A stretch of DNA of 64,000 bases from an uncultured Pelagibacteraceae bacterium (lineage in GTDB: Bacteria > Pseudomonadota > Alphaproteobacteria > Pelagibacterales > Pelagibacteraceae). The stretch's first letter is position 1. Every line of letters begins with the position of its first letter. Under the pieces are notes generated by a model. That model ran no database searches, was not told the origin of the DNA, and saw nothing but the letters and a program-made list of their open reading frames with translations. Below are positions 31,621 to 46,325 of this stretch, in pieces. The translations under genes and the position numbers were made by a program. The DNA is taken from positions 1-64,000 of the forward strand of contig CACIDN010000006.1 in NCBI GenBank assembly GCA_902585415.1, read 5' to 3'.

Positions 31621-33776
31621 TTTTTATCTCTTTTTTTTGTTACCTTTGTTCCTGGCATTCCCATTGTAGATCTACCTTTTGGGTAAAGTTTATTTTTTAC
31701 ATCATATTGTTTAATTTTGGGATTTAAAGTTATCTCAAGTTCCGTGCTTTCCAACTTTCTAATTTCATCTCGTATTTTAGCTGCTTCTTCAAATTCAAGA
31801 TTAGACGCTGACTCTCTCATTTTTTTATTTAAAGCTTTAAGGTGTTTTTTTAAATTTCCACCAATATTTGAACCTTCGCTAATTTTTACATAATCTTTTT
31901 CGTAAACGCTCTCCAAAATATCACTAATTTCCTTTTTAACTGATTTAGCGTCTATTTTATGTTTTTTATTGTAATCTATTTGAATAGATCTCCTTCTGTC
32001 AGTCTCCTTTATAGCATTTTTAATACTTTTTGTTTCTTTATCAGCATAAAGAATTACTTTACCATCAACGTTTCTAGCTGCTCGACCAATTGTCTGAATC
32101 AAAGATGTTTCTGATCTTAAGAAACCCTCTTTGTCAGCATCTAAAATTCCGACTAGAGCACACTCTGGTATGTCAAGACCCTCTCTTAGTAGATTGATAC
32201 CTACAAGAACATCAAAAACACCCATTCTTAAGTCACGCATAATCTCAATTCTTTCTAGTGTGTCTATATCAGAATGAAGATACCTTACTTTAATTCCATT
32301 CTCATGGAGATACTCAGTTAAGTCTTCAGCCATTTTTTTTGTAAGAGTCGTAACTAAAACTCTATAATTTTTAGCAATAACTTTTTTACACTCATGCATT
32401 AAATCGTCTACTTGATTTTTAGCAGGTTTTATTTCTACTGGTGGATCGATTAATCCAGTTGGTCTAATAACTTGATCTATAAATTTTCCTTTAGTCTGTT
32501 CTAATTCCCAAGGACCAGGGGTTGCGGATACAAATATTGTTTGGGTTCTCATTAAATCCCATTCTTCAAATTTTAATGGTCTATTATCCATACACGAAGG
32601 AAGCCTGAAACCATATTCTGCAAGTGTGCTTTTTCTTGATCTGTCTCCTTTAAACATACCATTGAGCTGTGGAACTGTTACATGGCACTCATCCACAAAT
32701 ACTAGTGTATTATCGGGAAAATACTCAAATAAAGTTGGAGGTGGTTCACCTGGTTTTCTTCCAGATAGAAATCTTGAGTAGTTTTCAATTCCTGCACATG
32801 ATCCAGTCGCCTCTATCATTTCTAAGTCAAACTTAGTTCTTTCCTCTAATCTTTGTGCTTCTAACAATTTATTTTCCGATTTGTGTTTCTTTAATGTTAT
32901 TTCTAATTCTTTTCTAATATTTATAACAGCCTGTTCGATTGTAGGTTTAGGCGTAATATAATGACTGTTGGCGTAAACTTTAACCAAGTTTAATTCTCTT
33001 ACTTGATCTCCAGTTAATGGGTCGAATTCCTCTATCTTTTCCAACTTATCTCCAAATAAACTTAATCTCCAAGCTCTATCTTCAAGATGTGAAGGAAATA
33101 TCTCAAGATACTCACCCCGTGCTCTAAATGTTCCTCTATAAAAATTTTGATCATTTCTCTTATATTGAAGAGCTACCAACGATTTGATTATTTTATCTCT
33201 GCTGTAATCATAATTCCTTTGAAGTGTTAAAGTCATCTTACTGTATGCCTCAACTGACCCTAAACCGTAAATACAAGATACACTCGCTACAATTAATACA
33301 TCATCTCTTTCCAATAAGGACCTAGTTGCCGAGTGTCTCATTCTATCTATTTGTTCGTTAATTGATGCTTCCTTTTCTATATATGTATCAGATCTTGGAA
33401 CATAAGCCTCAGGTGTATAGTAATCATAATAGGAAACAAAATACTCAACTGCATTTTCAGGAAAAAAAGTTTTCATTTCACCATAAAGCTGGGCTGCTAG
33501 AGTTTTGTTTGGAGCTAAAATTAATGCAGGTCTATTTGTTTCCTCAATAACTTTAGCCATTGTAAAAGTTTTACCGGATCCAGTAACTCCTAATAATACC
33601 TGATTAAACTCTCCCTTTTTTGCACTCTTAACAAGCTTTTTAATAGCTTCAGGTTGATCTCCAGCAGGTTTAAAATCAGACTTTATTTTAAATTTTTTGC
33701 CACCTTCTAGTTTTCCTGCAAACTTTGAATTTTTGCTCTGTATATCCGAAATTAAATCTTGATAAGTATTTTGCAT
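31602..33776 (-). CDS. uvrB: Excinuclease ABC subunit B
   Basis: [45 protein letters not shown]-terminal UVR motif. Confidence 0.98.
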   Translation of the reverse strand: MQNTYQDLISDIQSKNSKFAGKLEGGKKFKIKSDFKPAGDQPEAIKKLVKSAKKGEFNQVLLGVTGSGKTFTMAKVIEETNRPALILAPNKTLAAQLYGEMKTFFPENAVEYFVSYYDYYTPEAYVPRSDTYIEKEASINEQIDRMRHSATRSLLERDDVLIVASVSCIYGLGSVEAYSKMTLTLQRNYDYSRDKIIKSLVALQYKRNDQNFYRGTFRARGEYLEIFPSHLEDRAWRLSLFGDKLEKIEEFDPLTGDQVRELNLVKVYANSHYITPKPTIEQAVINIRKELEITLKKHKSENKLLEAQRLEERTKFDLEMIEATGSCAGIENYSRFLSGRKPGEPPPTLFEYFPDNTLVFVDECHVTVPQLNGMFKGDRSRKSTLAEYGFRLPSCMDNRPLKFEEWDLMRTQTIFVSATPGPWELEQTKGKFIDQVIRPTGLIDPPVEIKPAKNQVDDLMHECKKVIAKNYRVLVTTLTKKMAEDLTEYLHENGIKVRYLHSDIDTLERIEIMRDLRMGVFDVLVGINLLREGLDIPECALVGILDADKEGFLRSETSLIQTIGRAARNVDGKVILYADKETKSIKNAIKETDRRRSIQIDYNKKHKIDAKSVKKEISDILESVYEKDYVKISEGSNIGGNLKKHLKALNKKMRESASNLEFEEAAKIRDEIRKLESTELEITLNPKIKQYDVKNKLYPKGRSTMGMPGTKVTKKRDKKWKQEK

Positions 33777-33800
33777 ATATTAAACAAAGTATTAAAATAA

Positions 33801-35956
<2,156 letters not shown>

Positions 35957-35977
35957 ATGAAAGCTATATAGTAATTA

Positions 35978-36913
35978 ATGAGTAAATTAAAAGGGTTATT
36001 ATTGACAGAGGGATTGCATGGGATGATTAGTCAGGTTGAAGGTTTAGCAAAAGCTCTTGATCTAGATTATTTTCACGAAAAAGTTGAATTAAATAGTTTA
36101 TGGAAATTAATTCCACCAAAATTTACTCCTGTCAAAAAGTTTGTTTTTAAAAATAATATTGAAAGAGACTTTGATTTAATTATTTCATGTGGAAGAAAAA
36201 GTGTAATCCCATCAATATTTCTAAAAAAAAACAATAACAAAAAAATAAAAAATATTCATGTTCAAGATCCAAAAGTCAATTTTAAAAATTTTGATTATAT
36301 TATTTCTCCTGAACATGATGACTTAAAAGCTGATAATATTATAAGCTCAAAAGGGGCAATTCATTATTTAACTTCTCAAGAAATTCATGAGAAAAAAAAT
36401 TATTTGTCAGAAAGAATATCAAAAGAAAAGAAAATTATTACTTTGATTTTGGGTGGTCCAACTAAATATTATGCATACTCAAATCAAAATTTACTCAATA
36501 TTTTCTCAAAAATTAACAAACAATTATTTAAAAATAATTTTCAAGTAATAGTAATTCCTTCTAACAGAACACCGACTAAAACAATAGATCTTGCAAAAAA
36601 ATTCTTTAATAAAGAACATCTAATTATTGAGAAAGTTGATAAAGATGCATATTTATCCTCACTAGGTATTGCGGACTACATAATTGTCACTTGTGACTCT
36701 AGTTCGATGATCTCGGAAGCAGCTTTGACAGGCAAGCCATTATATGTGGCGATGATACCACCCTTAAAAAAAGATACTAGATTTAAAAAATTTAGAAAAC
36801 TATTTGAAAGAATGAATATCATAAGAGAATTTGACGACAAATTAGAGGTTTGGAATTACGAAAAACTTGATGAAACTTCAAGAATAGCATATGAACTAAA
36901 AAAAAAATTGTAA
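35978..36913 (+). CDS. ELM1-family protein (mitochondrial-fission ELM1-like)
   Basis: LILGGPTKYYAYSNQNLL, ITCDSSSMISEAALTGKPLYV-type glycosyltransferase-like C-terminal motif. Confidence 0.75.
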   Translation: MSKLKGLLLTEGLHGMISQVEGLAKALDLDYFHEKVELNSLWKLIPPKFTPVKKFVFKNNIERDFDLIISCGRKSVIPSIFLKKNNNKKIKNIHVQDPKVNFKNFDYIISPEHDDLKADNIISSKGAIHYLTSQEIHEKKNYLSERISKEKKIITLILGGPTKYYAYSNQNLLNIFSKINKQLFKNNFQVIVIPSNRTPTKTIDLAKKFFNKEHLIIEKVDKDAYLSSLGIADYIIVTCDSSSMISEAALTGKPLYVAMIPPLKKDTRFKKFRKLFERMNIIREFDDKLEVWNYEKLDETSRIAYELKKKL

Positions 36914-36914
36914 A

Positions 36915-37577
36915 ATGTCATTCTTAAACTCATTAAATAATAATTCCTCAAAATATAATGAACCCTTTGATCATTGGGAATTGAACAAACCTCTGACAGA
37001 CGATCAGATAAGCGAAATTATAAAAGCAGAAATAGATAATCCAATTGATCATAACATTAATTATGACGGAACAAGAGCAATTGACGGTGGTCAGGGTGAA
37101 TTTAGAGAGGGTATCTCGGGTGGAGGTAAAGCTTTGAAATTTAGATGTTTTATTACTAAGGAGAATGAAAAAAATTTTCCTGCACTAAAAATTTTGGTCG
37201 AAGAACTTCAGAACAAAGAAACACATTCTAAGATATCTAAATTAATTAATAAGGATCTTTCCAACTCTTACGTAAGAGTTGAGGTAATATGCGACAGGAA
37301 AGGCTTCTGGTTGAAGCCACATTGTGATATTAAAGAAAAACTAATGTCATGCTTATTGTTTGTTAATAAAGAAAACGAAAGCGAGGGACTTGGCACCGAC
37401 TTTTATAACAAAGATCTTAAACTTACAAAAACTGTACCATATAGAGACAATTATGGATATTTCTTTTCTAGTGGTCCAAATACATGGCATGGCATGGAAA
37501 AAAAAGAAATTGTGAAAGAAAGAAGATGTCTTCAGGTTAACTACGTTACCTTTAAGACAGATTGGAAAGTTAATTAG
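36915..37577 (+). CDS. Putative Fe(II)/2-oxoglutarate-dependent oxygenase-fold protein
   Basis: PHCDIKEK (HxD), NTWHGM (distal His), KERRCLQVNYV (Arg) arranged as in 2OG oxygenases. Confidence 0.6.
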   Translation: MSFLNSLNNNSSKYNEPFDHWELNKPLTDDQISEIIKAEIDNPIDHNINYDGTRAIDGGQGEFREGISGGGKALKFRCFITKENEKNFPALKILVEELQNKETHSKISKLINKDLSNSYVRVEVICDRKGFWLKPHCDIKEKLMSCLLFVNKENESEGLGTDFYNKDLKLTKTVPYRDNYGYFFSSGPNTWHGMEKKEIVKERRCLQVNYVTFKTDWKVN

Positions 37578-37581
37578 AAAT

Positions 37582-40500
37582 CTAATTATCCTGTAAAGAT
37601 TTAACTTTTAATTTAGTTGTTTTCAAAGATTTTATTGCTTCGAGAAATGAATAGGCAGTTGACATGTTCGTACAATAAGGAATTTTATTGGCTAAAGCAC
37701 CTCTTCTTAGAGCCCTAGCATCATCAATTCTATGCTCTGTGTTTCCACCCCCAGTATTTATTACTAGAGATATTTTTTTTGAATTTAATACATCAACTAT
37801 ATGTGGTCTTCCACTGCTTACCTTGTTGATTTTTTTGCATTTCATTCCATTCTGTTTAAGCGTTTCATAAGTTCCTTTTGTAGCCGAAAGTGTAAACCCA
37901 AGCCCAATCAACCTTTTAGCTATACCAACAATTTCTTGCTTATGAGAATCCTTAACTGACAAAAAAGCCATTCCATTTATTGGCAAAGAATTTGAAGCAG
38001 CTATTTGGCTTTTTGCAACTGCCATTCCAAAGTCTTCATCAAAACCCATAACCTCTCCAGTTGATTTCATTTCAGGTCCTAGTAATAAATCGCTATTAGG
38101 GAATTTGTTAAAAGGAAAAACTGCCTCTTTCACAGCAAATTTCTTATTAGTTTTATATTTTAATTTGAATTTACTTAAACTTTCACCTGACATTATTCTT
38201 GAAGCAACTTTTGCAAGCGGTATACCATTAGCTTTAGAAACAAATGGTACAGTCCTACTAGCTCTTGGATTAACCTCAATTACGTAAATTTCATCTTTTT
38301 TAATTGCAAATTGAATATTTAAAAATCCTTTAACTTTCAAAGCTAATGCAAGTTTTTTTGTTTGAACTTTTAATTCTTTTAAAAGATTTGATTTTATAGA
38401 TACAGGCGGCAAACAACAAGCAGAGTCACCCGAGTGTATCCCTGCCTCTTCAATATGTTGCATTATTCCAGCAACATAAACATCTTTTCCATCAGATATC
38501 GCATCAACGTCTACTTCCATTGCGTCATTGATAAATTTATCTATTAAAATTGGATTTTTTTCGGATGCTTTAAAAGCTTTGTCAATAAATTGTTTTAATT
38601 GGCTTTTATCATGAACTATTTCCATAGCTCTTCCTCCCAACACATAAGATGGCCTAACAACAACAGGTAAGCCAATTTTTTCAGAAATTTTAACTGCTTG
38701 ATCAAACTTGTATGCAATTCCACTTTTTGCTTGCTTAAGTTTTAATTTGATAAGCAAATCTCTAAATCTGTCTCTATCTTCTGCTAAATCAATTGAGGTA
38801 TATTGAGTTCCTAGAATTGGCAATTTATTTTCGTGTAAAAATTTTGCTAGTTTAATAGGTGTTTGGCCACCAAATTGTGCAATTATGCCCAAGAGGTTGC
38901 CTTTTGATTTTTCTTTTAAAATTATGTTTTCAACATATTCTTCAATCAAAGGTTCAAAATATAATCTATCACTTGTGTCGTAATCTGTAGAAACTGTCTC
39001 AGGATTACAATTAATCATAATTGTTTCATATCCAGATTCTTTCAAAGCAAAACTAGCCTGACAACAACAATAATCAAATTCTATTCCTTGACCAATTCTA
39101 TTAGGACCTCCTCCAAGAATTATAATTTTCTTTTTATTTGTTGGTTGAGCTTCGCACTCTACTTTAAAAGAAAAATTTCTTTGATAAGTTGAATACATAT
39201 AGGGGGTAAAAGACTTAAATTCTGCTGCACAAGTATCAACTTTCTTAAACACTGGTAAAATTTTTAGAGCCTTTCTTTTTAATTTAACTATTTTTTCTTC
39301 TACACCAGTAATTTTAGAAATTTTTTTATCGGAAAATCCGATAGATTTTATTCTATTAAATTCCCTAAAATTCTTTGGTAACCCTCTTGAAGCTAATTTA
39401 TTTTCTTCTTCAACTAATTCTTTAATTTGATTTAAAAACCAAGGATCAACCTTAGATAATTTATAAATCGTATCTGTTGAAATTTTTTTTCTAAAAGCTT
39501 CAGCAATAAGAAGCAACTTGTTAGGAATATTTTTTTTTAATTTTTTTAAAATCTCTTTATTATTAAAATAAAATATGTCGTCTAATCCTGATAAGCCAAT
39601 TTCAAGAGATACAAGAGCTTTTTGTAACGACTCCTTAAAATTTCTACCAATCGCCATTGCTTCACCGACAGATTTCATAGAGGTACCTAAAATTGCATCT
39701 GTGTCTGAAAATTTTTCAAAGGTAAATCTAGGAATTTTTGTAACCACGTAATCTATAGTCGGTTCAAAAGATGCGGGTGTTACTTTTGTAATCTCATTTT
39801 GAAGTTCATCTAATGTATAACCCACAGCTAACTTTGCAGCCACTTTAGCAATTGGGAAACCCGTTGCTTTAGATGCTAAAGCTGATGATCTCGAAACTCT
39901 CGGATTCATCTCAATTATTACCATCCTTCCATTTTTAGGATTAATTGCAAATTGAACATTAGATCCGCCAGTTTCAACACCGATTTTTCTTAAACATGCA
40001 ATAGATGCATTTCTCATTACTTGGTATTCTTTATCAGTTAGCGTTAAAGCTGGAGCTATTGTTACTGAGTCACCCGTGTGGGTACCCATTGGGTCGATAT
40101 TTTCAATTGAACAAATTATTATACAATTGTCATTTTTATCTCTTACCACCTCCATCTCAAACTCTTTCCACCCGTCAAGACATTCTTCCACCAAAACTTG
40201 ATTTTCGGGTGACTCTTTTATTCCCGCTTTTACTATTTCAAAAAAATCTTTTTTTGTTCGTGCAATCCCACCACCTAAGCCACCTAGAGTAAATGAGGGT
40301 CTAATTATTGCTGGTAAACCAATTTTTTTTAGACATTTTTTTGAATTTGAGAAGGAATTAATTATTTTAGACTTAGGTAGATCTAGACCAATTTCAATCA
40401 TATTTTTTCTAAATTTGTTTCTATCTTCAGCGTTAGCTATTGCTTTTGAATTTGCGCCTATAAGTTCAATTTTATATTTTCTTAACAAACCAGTTTTTTC

Positions 40501-40806
40501 TGCACTAATAGCAAGATTTAATGCTGTTTGGCCACCCATTGTTGGCAAGATTGCATCAGGTCTCTCTTTCTTTATGACTTCCTCGAGCACTTGTAGCGAT
40601 ATAGGCTCAATATATGTTTTATCTGCAATGCCAGGATCTGTCATTATTGTTGCGGGGTTAGAATTAATTAAAATTACTTGATAGCCCTCATCTTTGAGAG
40701 CTTTACAAGCCTGTGTACCAGAATAATCAAATTCACAAGCTTGACCGATTATTATAGGACCAGCCCCAATAATTAATATTTTTTTAATATCTTTTCTTTT
40801 TGGCAT
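37582..40806 (-). CDS. carB: Carbamoyl-phosphate synthase large subunit
   Basis: 1074 aa with duplicated ATP-grasp halves: [27 protein letters not shown] and [20 protein letters not shown]. Confidence 0.98.
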   Translation of the reverse strand: MPKRKDIKKILIIGAGPIIIGQACEFDYSGTQACKALKDEGYQVILINSNPATIMTDPGIADKTYIEPISLQVLEEVIKKERPDAILPTMGGQTALNLAISAEKTGLLRKYKIELIGANSKAIANAEDRNKFRKNMIEIGLDLPKSKIINSFSNSKKCLKKIGLPAIIRPSFTLGGLGGGIARTKKDFFEIVKAGIKESPENQVLVEECLDGWKEFEMEVVRDKNDNCIIICSIENIDPMGTHTGDSVTIAPALTLTDKEYQVMRNASIACLRKIGVETGGSNVQFAINPKNGRMVIIEMNPRVSRSSALASKATGFPIAKVAAKLAVGYTLDELQNEITKVTPASFEPTIDYVVTKIPRFTFEKFSDTDAILGTSMKSVGEAMAIGRNFKESLQKALVSLEIGLSGLDDIFYFNNKEILKKLKKNIPNKLLLIAEAFRKKISTDTIYKLSKVDPWFLNQIKELVEEENKLASRGLPKNFREFNRIKSIGFSDKKISKITGVEEKIVKLKRKALKILPVFKKVDTCAAEFKSFTPYMYSTYQRNFSFKVECEAQPTNKKKIIILGGGPNRIGQGIEFDYCCCQASFALKESGYETIMINCNPETVSTDYDTSDRLYFEPLIEEYVENIILKEKSKGNLLGIIAQFGGQTPIKLAKFLHENKLPILGTQYTSIDLAEDRDRFRDLLIKLKLKQAKSGIAYKFDQAVKISEKIGLPVVVRPSYVLGGRAMEIVHDKSQLKQFIDKAFKASEKNPILIDKFINDAMEVDVDAISDGKDVYVAGIMQHIEEAGIHSGDSACCLPPVSIKSNLLKELKVQTKKLALALKVKGFLNIQFAIKKDEIYVIEVNPRASRTVPFVSKANGIPLAKVASRIMSGESLSKFKLKYKTNKKFAVKEAVFPFNKFPNSDLLLGPEMKSTGEVMGFDEDFGMAVAKSQIAASNSLPINGMAFLSVKDSHKQEIVGIAKRLIGLGFTLSATKGTYETLKQNGMKCKKINKVSSGRPHIVDVLNSKKISLVINTGGGNTEHRIDDARALRRGALANKIPYCTNMSTAYSFLEAIKSLKTTKLKVKSLQDN

Positions 40807-41977
40807 ATTTTTTTACTTCTTTTATGAAATGGTTAAATAAATACTTACTATCTTGTGGACCTGGGTTTGCCTCTGGATGATATTGTACAGAAAAAACTGG
40901 TTTATTTTTTAATCTAATACCTTCAATAGAATTATCAAATAAAGATAAATGAGTAATTTCAGTATTTTTTTTTAAACTTTCCTTTATTACTTCGAAACCA
41001 TGATTTTGACTTGTTATTTCAACTCTGTTAGTTATTAAATTTTTTACTGGATGATTAGCACCTCTGTGTCCTAATTTCATTTTTCTTGTTTTTGCGTCTA
41101 AAGCAAGCGCTAAAATTTGATGTCCTAAACAAATACCAAATAAAGGCATACCCCCTCGTATTAAATTTTTTACAACACTAATTGCATATTTCCCAGTTGC
41201 AGCTGGATCTCCTGGACCATTTGATAAAAAAACACCGTGGGGTTTTAGTTTAAAAATTTCATCTGATTTTTTTTTGCATGAGACAACTCTCACTTCACAA
41301 TCATAATTAGAAAAATATCTAAGTATGTTTTTCTTTATTCCAAAATCTATTGCAACAATATTAAATTTTCGTTTTTTATTTTTTTCAAATCCTGTATTTT
41401 TTTTCCAAGTTTTTAATCCTTTCCAGGTATAAGTTTTTGGAGTTGTGACTTCTTTAGCAAGATCCATACCTTTTAATCCAGGCCAATCTATCGATTTTTT
41501 TATTAATTTACTTATGTTGAATTTTCCATTTTTATTATTAACTATCGTACCTTTAGGCGCGCCCTTTTCTCTAATAAAATTTGTTAAGCCTCTAGTGTCT
41601 AGACCAGTTATTCCAACTATTTTATTTTTTTTAAGCCAGTCATCTAAATTTTGAAGAGATCGATAGTTTGAAGGACTTGTTATTTCAGAATTAAATATTA
41701 CTCCTCTAGTCCAAATTTTGTCAGACTCGATATCTTCGTTATTTGTCCCAACATTCCCAATATGAGGAAATGTAAAATTTATTATTTGTCCAGCGTATGA
41801 TGGATCAGATATAATTTCTTGATAGCCTGTTAAAGAAGTATTAAAACAAACTTCTCCAGTTGCTTCACCTTGATAACCTAATCCAACACCTTTTAATATT
41901 GACCTGTTTTCTAGAACTAAAATAGCAGAGTTAAAATTGGTAAAATATGAAGTTTTGCTTTTCTGTTTTGATGTCAA
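40784..41977 (-). CDS. carA: Carbamoyl-phosphate synthase small subunit
   Basis: Class I amidotransferase [28 protein letters not shown]. Apparent TTG start; no nearby ATG/GTG in frame and an in-frame TAA immediately upstream. Confidence 0.97.
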   Translation of the reverse strand: MTSKQKSKTSYFTNFNSAILVLENRSILKGVGLGYQGEATGEVCFNTSLTGYQEIISDPSYAGQIINFTFPHIGNVGTNNEDIESDKIWTRGVIFNSEITSPSNYRSLQNLDDWLKKNKIVGITGLDTRGLTNFIREKGAPKGTIVNNKNGKFNISKLIKKSIDWPGLKGMDLAKEVTTPKTYTWKGLKTWKKNTGFEKNKKRKFNIVAIDFGIKKNILRYFSNYDCEVRVVSCKKKSDEIFKLKPHGVFLSNGPGDPAATGKYAISVVKNLIRGGMPLFGICLGHQILALALDAKTRKMKLGHRGANHPVKNLITNRVEITSQNHGFEVIKESLKKNTEITHLSLFDNSIEGIRLKNKPVFSVQYHPEANPGPQDSKYLFNHFIKEVKKYAKKKRY

Positions 41978-42103
41978 TTACAACTCATGAGTTAAAGGTT
42001 AATACAATAAAACCCTTTTTTCTGCAACATATCTAATGGAAAATTTAAAAAAAAATTATTTTTTCTTTTGAAGAATTTTATCTTTAAAAGTAAGTTCAGA
42101 CCT

Positions 42104-42562
42104 ATGACTATTCGAGATAAGATTGATTTAGACTATAAAAATTCCCTTAAATTAAAAGATAAAATAAAGATATCAACTCACAGGTTAATTTTATCTGGCA
42201 TTAAGGAATTAGATATTTTTAACAGATCGGGACCCAAAAAAAAAAAAACCGATGATGATGACATTAAAAAAATGTTAAAAAAAATGATTAAACAAAGATC
42301 CGAATCAATTGAGGTTTACAAAAAAAATAATAGAAATGATTTACTTCAAATCGAAAAAAAAGAGCAAGAAATTTTAGCCAGCTACTTACCAAAACAAATG
42401 AGCGAGGAAGAAACAAAGAAAATTTGCAGTGAAATAATACAATCAACAAAAGCATCATCTATAAAAGATATGGGCAAAGTTATGGGAGAGTTAAAAAAAA
42501 ATTATTCCGATACATTAGATTTTTCTTTAGCTGGCAAAATTTTAAAAGAATTTTTAAATTAA
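42104..42562 (+). CDS. GatB/YqeY-domain protein
   Basis: MTIRDKIDLDYKNSLKLKDKIKISTHRLIL...EIRYLPKQ-like LASYLPKQMSEEE, DMGKVMGELKK. Start moved to internal Met of the 42068 ORF. Confidence 0.92.
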   Translation: MTIRDKIDLDYKNSLKLKDKIKISTHRLILSGIKELDIFNRSGPKKKKTDDDDIKKMLKKMIKQRSESIEVYKKNNRNDLLQIEKKEQEILASYLPKQMSEEETKKICSEIIQSTKASSIKDMGKVMGELKKNYSDTLDFSLAGKILKEFLN

Positions 42563-42575
42563 TGATTTATTTAAT

Positions 42576-44348
42576 ATGAAATACCCAAAGGAATATTTAG
42601 AAGAAATAAAATCAAGGCTAAAAGTTTCTACTGTAGTATCTAAATTTTTAGCAATTAACAAAAGAGGCAAGGAATTTGTTGGTCTTTCACCCTTTAAGAA
42701 TGAAAAAACACCTTCATTCACAATTAATGATGAAAAAGGTTTCTATCATTGTTTTAGCACAGGAGAACATGGAAACATATTCGACTTTTTAATGAAAACC
42801 CAAAATCTAAAATTTGGAGAAGCAGTTAGAAGCTTAGCCATTCAGGCTGGACTGCAACCTTATAGATTTACAAAACAAGATGAACAAAGAGAAAAAGATT
42901 GGAATATATATACTCAGATTTACTCAAGTTATATAGAGAGAAACAGAAAAAATATGATTTCATCAACTACAACAAATAAAAAAGTTTTAGATTACCTAAA
43001 AAAAAGAAATTTAGATAATAAAACTGTTGAAGAATTTAATTTGGGTTATGTACCATTTGAATCGAAGACATTTATAGACTTTAAAAGTAAATTTGAAAAA
43101 AAAAGTTTAATAGATTCTGGTTTATTTTATTTAGACGAGAGAAAAAATGAATATGTTGATAGATTTAGAGGAAGAATGATTTTTCCAATTTATTCTTTAA
43201 CTGATAAGCCAATTGCTGTTGGTGGAAGAATAATTGAGGAAAATAAAAAAATAGCAAAATATATTAATTCTCCTGAAACTAATTTTTTCAAAAAAGGTAA
43301 CAATCTTTACAATTTAAATAAAGTGAGAAAAATTTCTAATAAATACGATGAGGTGTATTTAGTTGAGGGATATATGGATGTTATAAAATTACATAATAAT
43401 CAAATATTTAATTGTGTTGCAAATCTTGGCACTGCACTTACAAATAAACAAACTTTATTACTAGGGCAATTCTTTTCAGAAATTATTATTTGTTTTGATG
43501 GAGATGAAAGTGGTTATAAAGCAGCGTTAAGGGCAGCTGAAAATTCTTTAAAATACTTAGAGCCTGAAAAACAAATCTCTTTCTTGTTTCTTCCAGATGG
43601 CGAAGATCCTGATAGTTTTGTAGAAAATAAAGGCAAAGAATTTTTTTTAAATTATTCTATTAATAACAAGTTACAAATACATAAATTTATTTTTAATCAC
43701 TACTTAAACAATTCAAAAAAAACACCTACTGATCTTGCTATGGTTGAAAAAAAATTATCAATATTAGCTAATTCTATATCTGATGGACTTGTTAAAAAAT
43801 ATATTTTAGGTTTTTTTTTAGATAAATTATCCGATTTACTTCCATCGAATAATAGCTTTATACAAAAGAATTATAAGTTTAAAAAAGCCAAATCTCTCGA
43901 AATTACAAAAAACATATATAAAGAAACACAAAAATTTTCTTCAATAGAGATAAAAGAAATTTCTTTATTGTATATAATTTTAAATAATTTAAATTTTTTT
44001 TATAATCAAATAGATTTATTAAACGATTTGTTATTTTTTTCAAAAGAAAATAAAATTCTTTATCAATTAATAGAACAATCGTTAAAAAATGGAAACTACA
44101 ACAATATAGATATAGATACAAAATTTTTAGAAAATATTAATAAGTTTGCGACTGTTAAACATATTATTAAAAAAAATGACGGTAATCACTCCAAACTATT
44201 AGAAATATTTGAAGATATTAAAAAAGACCTTAAAACTCATAGTTTAGAGTTAAGAATCCAACAGTTAGAATCAAAATTTGCTGAGGATTTTAATCAAAAT
44301 ACTTTTGATGAAATTAGAAGGCTAAAAAAAGAGCAAAAAATTAATTAA
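42576..44348 (+). CDS. dnaG: DNA primase
   Basis: GLSPFKNEKTPSFTINDEKGFYHCFSTGEHGNIFDFLM, VEGYMDVIKLHNN, CFDGDESGYKAALRA. Confidence 0.97.
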   Translation: MKYPKEYLEEIKSRLKVSTVVSKFLAINKRGKEFVGLSPFKNEKTPSFTINDEKGFYHCFSTGEHGNIFDFLMKTQNLKFGEAVRSLAIQAGLQPYRFTKQDEQREKDWNIYTQIYSSYIERNRKNMISSTTTNKKVLDYLKKRNLDNKTVEEFNLGYVPFESKTFIDFKSKFEKKSLIDSGLFYLDERKNEYVDRFRGRMIFPIYSLTDKPIAVGGRIIEENKKIAKYINSPETNFFKKGNNLYNLNKVRKISNKYDEVYLVEGYMDVIKLHNNQIFNCVANLGTALTNKQTLLLGQFFSEIIICFDGDESGYKAALRAAENSLKYLEPEKQISFLFLPDGEDPDSFVENKGKEFFLNYSINNKLQIHKFIFNHYLNNSKKTPTDLAMVEKKLSILANSISDGLVKKYILGFFLDKLSDLLPSNNSFIQKNYKFKKAKSLEITKNIYKETQKFSSIEIKEISLLYIILNNLNFFYNQIDLLNDLLFFSKENKILYQLIEQSLKNGNYNNIDIDTKFLENINKFATVKHIIKKNDGNHSKLLEIFEDIKKDLKTHSLELRIQQLESKFAEDFNQNTFDEIRRLKKEQKIN

Positions 44349-44415
44349 ATTGATGCAAAAAAATATAGATTTTTCTTAAATTGTCTTTATATAAAGGTCT
44401 CCGAAATTTTATATT

Positions 44416-46269
44416 GTGGAAAGAATTATTACAAAATCGTTCGCTAGGTTAATGGGCAGAGGTGTCCACAGAGGGTTTATAACATACGAGGAACTAAGTA
44501 AATCTCTTGGAAAAAGAAATTTATCGTGTCAAAACTTATCACAAGCTTTTTTGCATATCCTAGATGAAAAGATATCACTTGTTGAAAAAAAATCAGACTT
44601 CAAATCAAGTAAAAAAAGAGACTCTCAGAATAAAGATGAACCTAAAAGCTTAGAAAAAAGCGATGACCCCATAAGAATGTATTTAAGAGAAATGGGTGGT
44701 GTGGAGTTATTGTCAAGGGAAGGAGAGATAGCCATTGCCAAAAGAATTGAAGCAGGCAAGGATGTTATGTTGAATGCCTTATCTCAAACTCCAATTACTG
44801 CTAAGCAATTTTTTGAGTGGAATAATCAATTACAAAATGATGAAATTATGGTTAGGGAGATAATAGACATTGATACCAATTATATGGAAGATGAAAATTC
44901 CACGAACTTAAAAAATAAAAAAATTAAGGATAATGTACAAGATGCAAAAGAAAACACTAATGAAGAAAAAAAAGATCAGATTAATAGCGAAGAGGAAGAT
45001 GAATTTAATCCAACTTTAGCTGCGATGGAAAGCGAAATAAAACCTAAAGTTTTAAATACCATCCAAAATTTAACTAAAGATTATTCTAAACTAATAAAAT
45101 ATCAAAAAGAAAAATTAAAATGTATTTTAAATTCAATAAATTTTTCTAATTCAAAAGAAAAAGTTTATCAAAAAATAGTTCAACAAATATTAGAAAATAT
45201 TAAATCTTTGCAACTTTCGCCTTCTGTATTAGAAAGTTTAGTGCAGAAGCATTATGTAGAAAATAAAAAAATAATATCTCTAGAGGGTAATTTACTAAGG
45301 CTTGCAATAAATGGCAAGATACCAAGAGATGAATTCATAAAAAATTATGTAGGAAATGAAATCAACCCAAATTTAAAGAATTTTTTAAGTACCAATTCAA
45401 CTTGGAAAAATTTTTTTCAAAAAAATAAAGATGAGTTTAAAGAAATTAGAGACAGATTAGTAGAAATAAGTGATAAACTAGAGATAAGCGTCACAGATTA
45501 TAAAAAATTAGTAAGCAGGATACAAAAAGGTGAGAAAGAGTCTAGGATTGCTAAAAAAGAGATGGTTGAAGCAAATTTAAGATTAGTTATTTCAATTGCA
45601 AAAAAATATACAAACAGGGGGCTGCAATTTTTAGATTTAATACAGGAGGGTAACATCGGCTTAATGAAAGCTGTCGATAAATTTGAATATAGAAGAGGTT
45701 ACAAATTTTCTACTTATGCAACATGGTGGATTAGACAAGCAATAACAAGATCAATAGCGGATCAAGCTCGTACAATAAGAATACCTGTACATATGATTGA
45801 AACAATTAACAAAATTGTTAGAACTCAAAGACTCATACTCAGTGAATTTGGTCGAGAGGCCACACCAGAAGAGCTCGCTAAAAAATTGAGAATGCCTTTG
45901 GAAAAAGTTAGAAAAGTTTTAAAAATTTCTAAAGAACCTGTTTCTCTTGAAAAACCTGTAGGAGATGAAGAGGATAGTAGTTTAGGAGATTTCATAGAGG
46001 ACACAAAAGCATTAGCACCATTAGAGCAAGCAATTAAATCTAATTTGAGCGAGGCTACAACTAAGATACTTTCAACTTTGACACCTAGAGAGGAAAGAGT
46101 TTTAAGAATGAGGTTTGGAGTTGGCATGAATACAGATCACACATTAGAGGAAGTTGGTTTGCAATTTTCAGTTACGAGAGAAAGAATAAGACAAATAGAA
46201 GCTAAAGCTTTAAGAAAATTAAAGCATCCTAGTAGATCTAAACAACTGAAAAGCTTTCTAGAAAGCTAA
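44416..46269 (+). CDS. rpoD: RNA polymerase primary sigma factor (GTG start)
   Basis: [70 protein letters not shown], region 4 HTH. Confidence 0.97.
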   Translation: MERIITKSFARLMGRGVHRGFITYEELSKSLGKRNLSCQNLSQAFLHILDEKISLVEKKSDFKSSKKRDSQNKDEPKSLEKSDDPIRMYLREMGGVELLSREGEIAIAKRIEAGKDVMLNALSQTPITAKQFFEWNNQLQNDEIMVREIIDIDTNYMEDENSTNLKNKKIKDNVQDAKENTNEEKKDQINSEEEDEFNPTLAAMESEIKPKVLNTIQNLTKDYSKLIKYQKEKLKCILNSINFSNSKEKVYQKIVQQILENIKSLQLSPSVLESLVQKHYVENKKIISLEGNLLRLAINGKIPRDEFIKNYVGNEINPNLKNFLSTNSTWKNFFQKNKDEFKEIRDRLVEISDKLEISVTDYKKLVSRIQKGEKESRIAKKEMVEANLRLVISIAKKYTNRGLQFLDLIQEGNIGLMKAVDKFEYRRGYKFSTYATWWIRQAITRSIADQARTIRIPVHMIETINKIVRTQRLILSEFGREATPEELAKKLRMPLEKVRKVLKISKEPVSLEKPVGDEEDSSLGDFIEDTKALAPLEQAIKSNLSEATTKILSTLTPREERVLRMRFGVGMNTDHTLEEVGLQFSVTRERIRQIEAKALRKLKHPSRSKQLKSFLES

Positions 46270-46325
46270 GACATATTATTAACATATTAAGCGAGTTAGT
46301 ATATACTCTCATAGTTTTTTATTAA

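Noticed and set aside
46252-46267. Perfect 16-bp palindrome AGCTTTCTAGAAAGCT over the rpoD stop codon, considered as a terminator
   Set aside because: No following T-run and essentially no loop; plausible by chance at the C-terminal codons. Not enough to call a terminator.
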